A DNA stretch of 9,660 nt from Pseudomonadota bacterium (GTDB taxonomy: Bacteria > Pseudomonadota > Gammaproteobacteria > Steroidobacterales > Steroidobacteraceae), in contig JAJYTX010000074.1 in the NCBI GenBank assembly GCA_021792815.1, positions 1-9,660 of the forward strand, read 5' to 3'. The notes beneath the pieces were generated by a model, which saw nothing but the letters and a program-made list of their open reading frames with translations, was not told the origin of the DNA and searched no databases. Positions 1-6,019 of the stretch are shown here, in pieces; position 1 is the first letter of the stretch; every line of letters starts with the position of its first letter. The translations under genes were made by a program, and so were the position numbers.

Positions 1-7
1 AGGACGC

Positions 8-99
8 GGAGAGGTGGCCGAGCGGTCGAAGGCGCTGGACTGGAATTCCAGTAACATCTTCACGGGTGTTCGTGGGTTCGAATCCCACCCTCTCCGCCA
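8..99 (+). tRNA. tRNA-Ser, anticodon GGA
   Basis: This is a complete class II tRNA with encoded CCA. The acceptor stem pairs GGAGAGG (8-14) with CCTCTCC (89-95), the discriminator is G96 and CCA is 97-99. The anticodon stem is CTGGA (35-39) with TCCAG (47-51), closing the loop CTGGAAT with anticodon GGA at 42-44, which reads UCC/UCU serine codons. The long variable arm (about 52-71) pairs AACATC (53-58) with GGTGTT (65-70), the hallmark of serine and leucine tRNAs. The T stem is GTGGG (72-76) with CCCAC (84-88) around TTCGAAT. The last 19 bases are repeated exactly at 253-271. Confidence 0.97.
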
Positions 100-100
100 C

Positions 101-141
101 TGAAACAAAAATGGGTCCCTTGTGGGCCCATTTTTGTTTCA
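101..141. terminator. Bidirectional intrinsic terminator after tRNA-Ser
   Basis: A near-perfect inverted repeat begins 1 base after the tRNA CCA. TGAAACAAAAATGGG (101-115) pairs with CCCATTTTTGTTTCA (127-141), and the stem extends through TCC/GGG to a loop of about 5 bases. The GC-rich core is flanked by an A tract on one side and a T tract on the other, so it can work in both directions. It would end the tRNA transcript on the plus strand and stop transcripts arriving from vapC on the minus strand. Confidence 0.85.
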
Positions 142-160
142 GCGGAGCGGGGTGTGTGGA

Positions 161-248
161 CGAACCCACTGGGTTCGACAAAATCGCCTGGAGCGATTTT
201 GAACGCGGCGCAGCCGCGGCCCCTGTGGGGCGAGGCCCGGGAGGGGCC
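161..248 (+). repeat. Array of five consecutive short hairpins
   Basis: Five perfect stem-loops follow one another with 0 to 3 bases between them. They are CGAACCC/GGGTTCG (161-177, loop 3), AAAATCGC/GCGATTTT (180-200, loop 5), CGCGGC/GCCGCG (204-218, loop 3), GCCCC/GGGGC (219-231, loop 3) and GGCCC/GGGCC (234-248, loop 5). The array lies between the tRNA terminator and the second copy of the tRNA 3' end. Such density suggests selection for RNA or DNA structure rather than coding. It could be part of a processed tRNA-linked transcript or a mobile palindromic repeat of the REP type; I cannot choose between them. Confidence 0.75.
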
Positions 249-252
249 GAGT

Positions 253-271
253 AATCCCACCCTCTCCGCCA
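253..271 (+). repeat. Exact second copy of the tRNA-Ser 3' end
   Basis: AATCCCACCCTCTCCGCCA here is identical to tRNA positions 81-99, running from the T loop to CCA, with a period of 172 bases. The segment just before it, GGGAGGGGCCGAG (239-251), resembles the tRNA 5' end (about 8-22), so 239-271 reads like a tRNA with its middle removed. This matches in kind the rtT repeats after E. coli tyrT, where about 19 bases of the tRNA 3' end recur at 178-base intervals. An alternative is an att-like duplication left by integration at the tRNA. Confidence 0.85.
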
Positions 272-348
272 GAGTTTCGATGAGCGTCAGCGAACTCCCG
301 GGACAGTCCGGTGCACAGTGGGGCGAGTGGTGCTCTCTCTCCACACTG

Positions 349-369
349 TGCCAACGTGGTGCCAACGTG
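349..369 (+). repeat. Short tandem repeat, two copies of TGCCAACGTG
   Basis: TGCCAACGTG occurs at 349-358 and 360-369, an 11-base period, just past the 3' end of vapC. The stretch 272-374 around it holds no gene that I recognise. It may be a relic of a neighbouring element or chance. Confidence 0.5.
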
Positions 370-374
370 CGGCG

Positions 375-788
375 TCAGTCGGACAGCCAGTTCTCGACCT
401 GCAGATCCGGGACACGCGAGAATTCCCGGTCGTTGTCGGTGATCACGGTGAGATCGAGCGCCCGAGCGTGCGCGGCGATCAACAGATCATTCGGACCGAT
501 AGGGATGCCATGCTGCGCGAGATGGTGGCGGATTTGTCCATAATGGAAGTCGCTCGGCGTTTCCAGCGGCAGCACTTCCAGGACGGATAAGACGAGATTG
601 ACACGCTCGGAGAGTCTCTTTGAGCAAGCTTTCTCGGCACCGTAGCGAAGCTCGGCGGCGACGACAACACTGGTGCATACCGTGTCCTCGCCTCTGGAGG
701 CGATCCACTGGGCGATTCGGCCTTGCGGATGTCGTATCAGATCCGACAGGATGTTGGTATCCAACAGATACCGCAGCGGCACCCTCAC
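375..788 (-). CDS. vapC: VapC-type PIN-domain ribonuclease toxin
   Basis: A type II toxin of 137 residues. PIN-domain VapC toxins are Mg2+-dependent endoribonucleases that usually cut tRNA or rRNA when released from VapB. The expected acidic residues are visible: D10 in LLDTN, E46 in AAELRYG, D101 in GPNDLLIAAHA, and D118/D120 near the C terminus in TVITDNDREFSRVP. Length is normal for the family, so the toxin looks intact. Its start is GTG (786-788), which overlaps the vapB stop in a GTGA junction and indicates translational coupling; a second GTG two codons later is possible. It lies just inside a tRNA-linked repeat region, a common place for horizontally acquired toxin-antitoxin loci. The RNA target cannot be told from the sequence. 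Confidence 0.93.
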   Translation of the reverse strand: MRVPLRYLLDTNILSDLIRHPQGRIAQWIASRGEDTVCTSVVVAAELRYGAEKACSKRLSERVNLVLSVLEVLPLETPSDFHYGQIRHHLAQHGIPIGPNDLLIAAHARALDLTVITDNDREFSRVPDLQVENWLSD

Positions 789-1027
789 AGCTCCACTTCA
801 TTTGCTGGCGCGAGATCATGGTCCACGTCCGGAAACGGTTCCTCGATGGGATCGAGTCTTCCGAGCAGCGCGAGCAGGCGTCCCTTGCGCACGGGCTCGA
901 TGATCAGGCGATCCCCTTCCTTGCGCAGGATGGCCTCATCCCCTTCCAACTCGAATTCGCGCGGAATCCGTACGGCCTGATTCCGGCCGTTGCGAAACAG
1001 CCGGACATGGCGTTCGGTTTCACTCAT
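785..1027 (-). CDS. vapB: VapB-type antitoxin, AbrB/SpoVT DNA-binding domain
   Basis: An 80-residue antitoxin directly upstream of vapC, with a 4-base overlap. The swapped-hairpin AbrB/SpoVT fold is evident in residues 8-45, with the signature FRNGRNQAVRIPREFEL followed by LRKEGDRLIIEPV. The acidic C-terminal tail (EEPFPDVDHDLAPANEVEL) is the usual toxin-wrapping segment. In this family VapB neutralises VapC, and the VapBC complex represses its own promoter. The ATG start at 1025-1027 is followed at once by the domain, and palindromic GCATATGC boxes lie 16 to 38 bases upstream. No strong Shine-Dalgarno sequence is seen. Confidence 0.93.
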   Translation of the reverse strand: MSETERHVRLFRNGRNQAVRIPREFELEGDEAILRKEGDRLIIEPVRKGRLLALLGRLDPIEEPFPDVDHDLAPANEVEL

Positions 1028-1042
1028 GATGGCGACTCAAAG

Positions 1043-1065
1043 GCATATGCTCAAGCATATGCTTG
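1043..1065 (-). promoter_or_regulatory. Candidate vapBC operator, paired GCATATGC palindromes
   Basis: The palindrome GCATATGC occurs twice (1043-1050 and 1055-1062), 12 bases apart. The second is the core of a perfect 14-base palindrome, CAAGCATATGCTTG (1052-1065). The boxes are immediately upstream of vapB and A+T-rich compared with their surroundings, as expected of a promoter or operator. VapBC complexes typically bind such inverted repeats for autorepression. That these are the actual boxes is an inference from position and symmetry. Confidence 0.6.
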
Positions 1066-1409
1066 TCTTCGACCCAGATCAACGCATCCGGCCACCGTGA
1101 CAAGATCGCTATCAAAGACGCCGCAAGCGCTTGATCTGTGGTGTGAATATGACGCAGGCGTTACGCAACCCGACCGCAAAATGCGATACGTCCGGGTCAA
1201 TGTGGTGGTCCCCTCTCCGCCAGGCCACGAGCGGCCGGCATTTATGGGACGCGTGTCGATTGGAACCCATTCGAATATCCTTGCGAGCGGCTCGCGTCCG
1301 CAGGAGCAGCCGACCCAGTTCGCCGCGTGCGTTGTCCAGGCCTTTGGGGAGGAGCACTGGGCCCGCTTGCGGACCCAGTGCGTTACCTCGGTGACCGGTT
1401 CTCGAGCCG
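1066..1409. other. Gene-free stretch between vapBC and the helicase unit
   Basis: No convincing gene is seen in about 340 bases. Open frames exist on both strands (for example 1051-1413 minus), but none has a recognisable domain or a good ribosome binding site. The base composition of 1080-1200 looks less GC-rich than the flanks. The stretch contains CCCTCTCCGCCA (1211-1222), identical to the last 12 bases of the tRNA-Ser. It may be eroded foreign DNA. No clear terminator is visible after the 401-residue gene. Confidence 0.5.
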
Positions 1410-2615
1410 TCATCGTGCCAATGACCGCAACAGACTCGCGAACAGCGCCGGCTGACGCTCCTTCAGCTGCCTGCGCAGTGCGAGGTCCTGCGCCTCGCGG
1501 CCGGCCGCGCGCGCCGCGAGCCAGCGGTGGACCAGTCGATAGTGTTCCTCGGCCGCAGTGTCTCCGGGCGGCAGGTCGGCCGGCAGCTGACGGGCCAGCG
1601 CCGGCTCCTGGAGCAGCAGCCAGGCGGGGAAGTCTCCGGCGGCGAGCGCCTCATCGTCGCAGTCGAGGAACCGCTGCCAGAGCGCATGGAGGTCGGACCC
1701 CCTGAGCGTCTCGACGGCCTCGCCGGCCTTTTCCGGTACGTGCCAGCATAGCTGGAACCATGCGGACAGCGCCTCTGCCCGTTGCCGGCGCCGCAGAGCG
1801 CTTTCCACGAGTCTCAGATCGAGCGGCGCCTGCTGCCACCATTGCGGCTCTGCGAGCACGCTTGACTTGACGGCCTGCCAGTCCTGCGCCTGGCTCCACG
1901 CGTAGCTGGCGTGGAGCCGCGGCTCCTCAGGCGAGTACGGCACGGCGCGAACCGATTCGGCCAGCTGCCGCCAGAGCGGCACGAGCAGATTGCGGGCGCG
2001 CGCGCCGAGCAGGCGTCGGGCGGAGGAGGTGACGCCGGTAATGAATTCCAACAGCTCGCGGCAGTCCGTGACCGGTCGCTCGAGCCGCGCGAGAGCCTCG
2101 AGCAGGCGGTCGAAACCCGCCAGGTCAGGGTGATTCGGCTGTTTTGCGTACAGGGCATCGAGCAGACGCGTCGCTTCGAGCGCATCCGCGGCGGCGAGCG
2201 CGTTCGCGATGCCGGTCGTCAGCGCGACCACCGGGTTGTCGAAGAACAGATCCAGCTGCGGCGCCGGTGTGCGAACGTACCGACTCGAGAGCAGCGCGGC
2301 GAGCTGCGCATCGGCGCTGATGCGCAGCGTGCCGCCGCCGGGAGCGGCGGCCTGCGCGGCATGGAGCTCCTGGGACTCGGCCGTCAGTCCGAGGGCGCGT
2401 GCATAGGCGGCCGATTGTTCGAGCTCCATGCGGATCGTCTCGCGATCGCCCATCAGCACTTCGTCCAATTGCGGCACCTCCCGGCGCCGCCAGGCTTCGT
2501 AATCGACCTGGAGCAAACGGCCGGTCGTAAACAGCAGCTCGAGGGGCGCGAACGAGCCATGCTCGAGCAGCAGCGAGTCGACCTGCGCCTGCAGCTCCGC
2601 CTCCGGCGCGCTCAT
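1410..2615 (-). CDS. Conserved-looking protein of unknown function, partner of the SNF2 helicase
   Basis: A 401-residue soluble protein that I do not recognise. It has no signal peptide, membrane segment or clear catalytic motif. The sequence is rich in Leu, Ala, Arg and Trp and looks almost wholly helical, consistent with a repeat-type scaffold of TPR or HEAT style, though no repeat is clear. A tract around residues 36-75 (YEAWRRREVPQL, then MGDRETIRMELEQSAAYARALGL) looks like a defined helical module, and 239-295 is Trp-rich. The start ATG (2613-2615) overlaps the helicase stop as ATGA, so the two are translationally coupled and probably made in a fixed ratio. I infer an accessory or regulatory subunit of the helicase; this is context only. 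Confidence 0.85.
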   Translation of the reverse strand: MSAPEAELQAQVDSLLLEHGSFAPLELLFTTGRLLQVDYEAWRRREVPQLDEVLMGDRETIRMELEQSAAYARALGLTAESQELHAAQAAAPGGGTLRISADAQLAALLSSRYVRTPAPQLDLFFDNPVVALTTGIANALAAADALEATRLLDALYAKQPNHPDLAGFDRLLEALARLERPVTDCRELLEFITGVTSSARRLLGARARNLLVPLWRQLAESVRAVPYSPEEPRLHASYAWSQAQDWQAVKSSVLAEPQWWQQAPLDLRLVESALRRRQRAEALSAWFQLCWHVPEKAGEAVETLRGSDLHALWQRFLDCDDEALAAGDFPAWLLLQEPALARQLPADLPPGDTAAEEHYRLVHRWLAARAAGREAQDLALRRQLKERQPALFASLLRSLAR

Positions 2616-5600
2616 GGACTGAGCAGCATTTCGAGGTCCGTAGCGGTGAGCGACAGGGGCGAGTCGCTTGCGCCGGCGTACAGCCCGGCGGCCAGCTCGC
2701 GCTTGCGCGCCTGCAGCTCAAGCATTCTTTCCTCCACCGTGCCCTGCGCGATCAGTTTGTACACGAAGACGGGCTTGTTTTGACCGATGCGGTGCGCGCG
2801 GTCGGTCGCCTGCGCCTCGGCGGCCGGATTCCACCAGGGCTCGTAGTGGATGACGGTGTCGGCCGCGGTGAGGTTGAGCGCGGTGCCGCCGGCCTTGAGG
2901 CTGATGAGAAACAGAGGCGTCCCGCCGGACTGGAAACGTTCGATCTCGGCAGCGCGCTCGCGGGTTTCGCCGGTGAGCAGGCAGTAGGGAATGGCAAGCT
3001 CGCGCACCCTGGCCTCGATGAGCTGCAGCATGGAGGTGAACTGCGAGAACAGCAGGATCCGCCGGCGTTCGGCCACCAGCTCGGGCAGCGCCTCGGCGAG
3101 CCAGTCGAGCTTCGCCGAAGGGATCTGCCCTGCGGTGGCGGTCTCGATGAGACGCGGATCGCAGCAGGCCTGGCGGAGCTTCAGAAGCGCCTCGAGGATG
3201 GTGATCTGACCGCGTGCCAGTCCGACCTGCCCGATGATCTCGCGAATGCGCCGGTGGGAGGCGAGGCGGATGGCGTCGTAGAAATCGCGTTGCCGCTCAT
3301 CGAGCACGATGGGCTCGATCACTGTCGACTTGCGCGGCAGCTCGGGCGCCACGGCATCCTTGGTCCGGCGCAGCAGAAATGGCTTGAGGCGCGCACTGAG
3401 CGCCTCGGCGCGCACCCGATTGCCACCGTGCTCGATCGGGTTGCGGTAGCGCCGTTGAAATTCCCGCTCGCCGCCGAACAGGTCGGGCTGCGCGAAGGCG
3501 AACAGCGACCACAGCTCGCCCAGGTGATTCTCGAGCGGAGTGCCGGTGAGGCACAGCCGCTGATCGGCGCGCAATGCGCAGGCGGCCTGCGAGACCCTGG
3601 CGCGTGGATTCTTGATCATCTGGGCCTCATCGAGGATCACCACGGAAAACTCCTGGCCCAGCAAGACCTCCGCATCGAGCTGCAGTTGGGGGTAACCGGT
3701 GATCAGGACATCGGCGCCACCGATGTGCGCAAAGCGGGCGCGGCGCGCAGGGCCATGCAGGACGAGCGCGTGCAGCGCCGGGGCGAGGCGGCGGGTTTCC
3801 TGCTGCCAGTGCGCGAGAGCGCTCACGGGCGCGACGATCAGCGCCGGCTTTTGCAGCCGGCCGGCACGCTTCTCGTACAACAGGTGCGCCAGCGCCTGCA
3901 CCGTCTTGCCAAGGCCCATGTCATCGGCCAGCACTCCCCCGAGCCTGTGGCGGCGCAGGAACTGCAGCCAGCCGAGACCCTCGCGCTGATAGGGGCGGAG
4001 CTGCGCGGCGAATCCCGGCGGCGCTGCCAGAGGCTCGATGCGAGTGAATTCATCGAGTCTCGCGAGCAGCGGTGTGAGCGTCGGATCCGACGAGCGCAGC
4101 GTGATCTCGAGTTCGCGGCGCAGGAACGTAAGCGGATAACACTGGTTTCGCCCCAGGGTCAGTCCTTCTCCCTCCAGGGCGTCACGTTCAAACAGCTCGA
4201 CCAGCGCCGAGGCGATCCGGCGGATGCGCTCCATGGCGATCGGGACGTGCCGACCGTCTTGCAACCGCAGCAGCCAATGCTCACCCACCACGAGGGAGGC
4301 GGGCCCGGCCTCGCGCCCATCGCCGGCCCCGGCGACGGTATGGCCCTCGAGCGAGTGCTGCAGGTATTCGGCGAGCGCGGGCAGGACATTCACCTCCTGC
4401 CCCTCCACCGTCACCCCGAGCCGCAGGTGAAACCAACGCTCGGTGGGCCCGCCATCGAGGCCGCCGAACCATCCGTCCGGGTGTGCGATCGGATAAGGGA
4501 ATCCGGGCTCGATCAGGATTTCCCAGCCGGCCCGCGTCAGGCGCAAGGCGGAATCGAGGAGAAAGACGAACCAGGCGTCGCGGCGGGCGGCAGGTGAGGG
4601 CAGCACGGACGCGAGTTCCGCGCGGAAGGCGGCCTCGGTCTCGATATCGCGCGGGATTTCATGGACATCCGCGCCGGAAAGCAGGCGTACCAGCGGCTGC
4701 CGCTCGGACAGTCGGTGGCTGTCGACGGCCAGACCGTTGTACAGGTATTGCAGCCGCGCCGTCGGTCCCGCCTCGAGCAGCAGCCGCGCGCGCAGGCTCT
4801 CCAGCGGCCGCCGGCAAAGCGGCAACACCGCGAGGCGCGGCAGCATGCTCGCCGAGGTTTCCCCGGCGAGCGCGCTATTGACCGCCGGGACGTCTTCGGG
4901 TGCAACCGGCTGGCGACCGTAGCGCTCGATGAGCGCGCGCCCGCAGGGCAACTCGATCATGCCCCACTCGAGGGTCGCCGTATCGAGGTAATACGCAGGC
5001 TCCAGGCAGAGCAGAGGACGGACGGCATCTCCGGCGTGACAGACGAGGGATTGGTTGCCGGCCGCATCGCTCCGCCACGCGAGCTGCGCCTGCCGGGGTG
5101 CGCCCGGATGCAGCGCCCGAGAGTGTACCGAGTCCCAGTACGCGCGGCCGGTGCGCGCCACCTGCTCGAAAAGCATCGCGCCGGTGCTCGCCTCGAGCGT
5201 CCAGGAACGCTCGAATCCGAGGCCGTTCAGCATTTCGAGAATGCTCCGGTCCTCTCGATCGACGTAGCGCGGATACTCGCCGTGCCGCTGCGCAGAGCGC
5301 GGCTCGTACGCGACTGCGGACGGGTGAACCTCTCCGGGCCCGGGTTCCTGGCGCACCCAGAGCGACAGGCGCAGCTCGCCGCAGGCGCCGGCGTGCGACG
5401 GGCCTGCGCTTGCGGTCAACAGATAGCACAGCTGCTGCCTGAGCGCAGACCCGTCGGACGGCGGCGCGGATGGGCGGGGTTCCGTCGCGACCCTGGGAGT
5501 CGCCGAAGAGGGCCGCTCACCGGACGCCGACCGCAGCCGATGCTGCGAGGCGATGGCGACCGCGGCGACGTGCAGGCATGGGCTGCGCCCGCCGCAACTG

Positions 5601-5839
5601 CATTCGGCCCGTTGCAGGCGGTTGTCCGTGCGGCGGATGTAGACGCGGAACGCGCCGGTCCCGGCTTCGTGGCCCGCTTCCGCCGAGACGATCCCCGTGA
5701 TCACGCTGCCGTTGTGATGAACTCGCAGCTCGCGCACGGCGCCGGCATCGATCAGTTGCTGCGCGGAACGACGCAGGACCTCGCTGAAAGCGCGATACGG
5801 ATCAGGCGCCAATGGATGAGCGCAGGTGGAATCGGCCAT
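2612..5839 (-). CDS. SWIM zinc-finger SNF2/Rad54-family helicase
   Basis: A 1075-residue superfamily 2 ATPase expected to translocate on double-stranded DNA and remodel protein-DNA or nucleic-acid complexes. An N-terminal SWIM zinc finger shows CSC with a later CLH (about residues 80-90). After a long middle region the SNF2 core starts near 615. Motif I is DDMGLGKT (639-646), motif II DEAQ (737-740), motif III LTGTP (764-768), the motif IV region LLFSQFTSML (about 929), motif V SLKAGGTALNL, and motif VI ATDRAHRIGQ (1011-1020). All key ATPase residues are present, so it looks active. ATG 5837-5839 was chosen: the frame stays open upstream to an ATG at 5905, but those 22 extra residues would lie across a terminator hairpin. 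In Bacillus, SWIM (YwqB) and SNF2 (YwqA) proteins are separate neighbours; here they are fused. Confidence 0.94.
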   Translation of the reverse strand: MADSTCAHPLAPDPYRAFSEVLRRSAQQLIDAGAVRELRVHHNGSVITGIVSAEAGHEAGTGAFRVYIRRTDNRLQRAECSCGGRSPCLHVAAVAIASQHRLRSASGERPSSATPRVATEPRPSAPPSDGSALRQQLCYLLTASAGPSHAGACGELRLSLWVRQEPGPGEVHPSAVAYEPRSAQRHGEYPRYVDREDRSILEMLNGLGFERSWTLEASTGAMLFEQVARTGRAYWDSVHSRALHPGAPRQAQLAWRSDAAGNQSLVCHAGDAVRPLLCLEPAYYLDTATLEWGMIELPCGRALIERYGRQPVAPEDVPAVNSALAGETSASMLPRLAVLPLCRRPLESLRARLLLEAGPTARLQYLYNGLAVDSHRLSERQPLVRLLSGADVHEIPRDIETEAAFRAELASVLPSPAARRDAWFVFLLDSALRLTRAGWEILIEPGFPYPIAHPDGWFGGLDGGPTERWFHLRLGVTVEGQEVNVLPALAEYLQHSLEGHTVAGAGDGREAGPASLVVGEHWLLRLQDGRHVPIAMERIRRIASALVELFERDALEGEGLTLGRNQCYPLTFLRRELEITLRSSDPTLTPLLARLDEFTRIEPLAAPPGFAAQLRPYQREGLGWLQFLRRHRLGGVLADDMGLGKTVQALAHLLYEKRAGRLQKPALIVAPVSALAHWQQETRRLAPALHALVLHGPARRARFAHIGGADVLITGYPQLQLDAEVLLGQEFSVVILDEAQMIKNPRARVSQAACALRADQRLCLTGTPLENHLGELWSLFAFAQPDLFGGEREFQRRYRNPIEHGGNRVRAEALSARLKPFLLRRTKDAVAPELPRKSTVIEPIVLDERQRDFYDAIRLASHRRIREIIGQVGLARGQITILEALLKLRQACCDPRLIETATAGQIPSAKLDWLAEALPELVAERRRILLFSQFTSMLQLIEARVRELAIPYCLLTGETRERAAEIERFQSGGTPLFLISLKAGGTALNLTAADTVIHYEPWWNPAAEAQATDRAHRIGQNKPVFVYKLIAQGTVEERMLELQARKRELAAGLYAGASDSPLSLTATDLEMLLSP

Positions 5840-5867
5840 TGCGCAGCACGCGTCCCGGAGGCAGGGG

Positions 5868-5893
5868 AAAAAGGGCCGCCTGGCAGGCGGCCC
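5868..5893 (-). terminator. Intrinsic terminator between DUF748 gene and helicase gene
   Basis: On the minus strand a perfect 8-pair stem, GGGCCGCC with GGCGGCCC around a 5-base loop, is followed at once by TTTTT (plus-strand A tract 5868-5872). This is a textbook Rho-independent terminator. It would end the transcript of the DUF748 gene, whose stop lies 127 bases upstream. It sits only 28 bases before the helicase ATG, so it may also lie in the helicase leader. Confidence 0.88.
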
Positions 5894-5903
5894 GGACCAG
5901 CGC

Positions 5904-5909
5904 ATGATA
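5904..5909 (-). promoter_or_regulatory. Possible helicase -10 element TATCAT
   Basis: On the minus strand TATCAT matches TATAAT at five of six positions, about 65 bases before the helicase start. No good -35 box lies at the usual distance. If it is used, transcription would begin just before the terminator hairpin, making that hairpin an attenuator. Weak evidence. Confidence 0.25.
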
Positions 5910-5945
5910 GTCGAGGCGTCACCGACCCTGCATCCGGCGCGGGCA

Positions 5946-5988
5946 GCGCCTGCAGCGGCCCGACGCCGGCCGGTGCCCCCGCAGGCGC
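5946..5988. repeat. Long-loop inverted repeat in the spacer after DUF748
   Basis: GCGCCTGC (5946-5953) pairs with GCAGGCGC (5981-5988), enclosing a G+C-rich segment that can also fold. It lies in the spacer between the DUF748 stop and the terminator. No T tract follows, so it is not itself an intrinsic terminator; it may be a 3' end stabilising structure. Confidence 0.4.
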
Positions 5989-6019
5989 AGCGCCCAGCGG
6001 TAACAGCCGTGGATCGGGG

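Noticed and set aside
81..271. Reading the two tRNA 3' copies as attL and attR of an integrated island
   Set aside because: The copies are only 172 bases apart with no integrase or cargo between them. A linked repeat explains them better, though an excision scar is not excluded.
60..365. Open frame on the minus strand over the tRNA 3' end, with residues GGEGGIRTHEHP
   Set aside because: It is the antisense reading of tRNA-Ser. As I recall, peptides with GGEGGIRTH are a familiar false annotation. It also crosses the terminator and hairpin array.
154..543. Open frames on the plus strand across the hairpin array and the end of vapC
   Set aside because: They run through structured noncoding sequence and antisense to a clear vapC gene, and show no known domain.
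1051..1413. A 120-codon minus-strand frame between vapB and the helicase partner
   Set aside because: It overlaps the vapBC operator, has no domain or ribosome binding site, and its composition is not protein-like. Kept only as part of the gene-free stretch.
620..1705. Long plus-strand open frame of 361 codons
   Set aside because: It is antisense to vapC, vapB and the end of the 401-residue gene, and has low-complexity Arg/Ala/Pro composition typical of GC-rich shadow frames.
2780..4597. Very long plus-strand frame of 605 codons
   Set aside because: It is antisense to the helicase, whose motifs are all intact. Codon bias in GC-rich DNA keeps the opposite frame open.
5840..5905. N-terminal extension of the helicase to the ATG at 5905
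   Set aside because: The extra 22 codons span a perfect intrinsic terminator and have no ribosome binding site.
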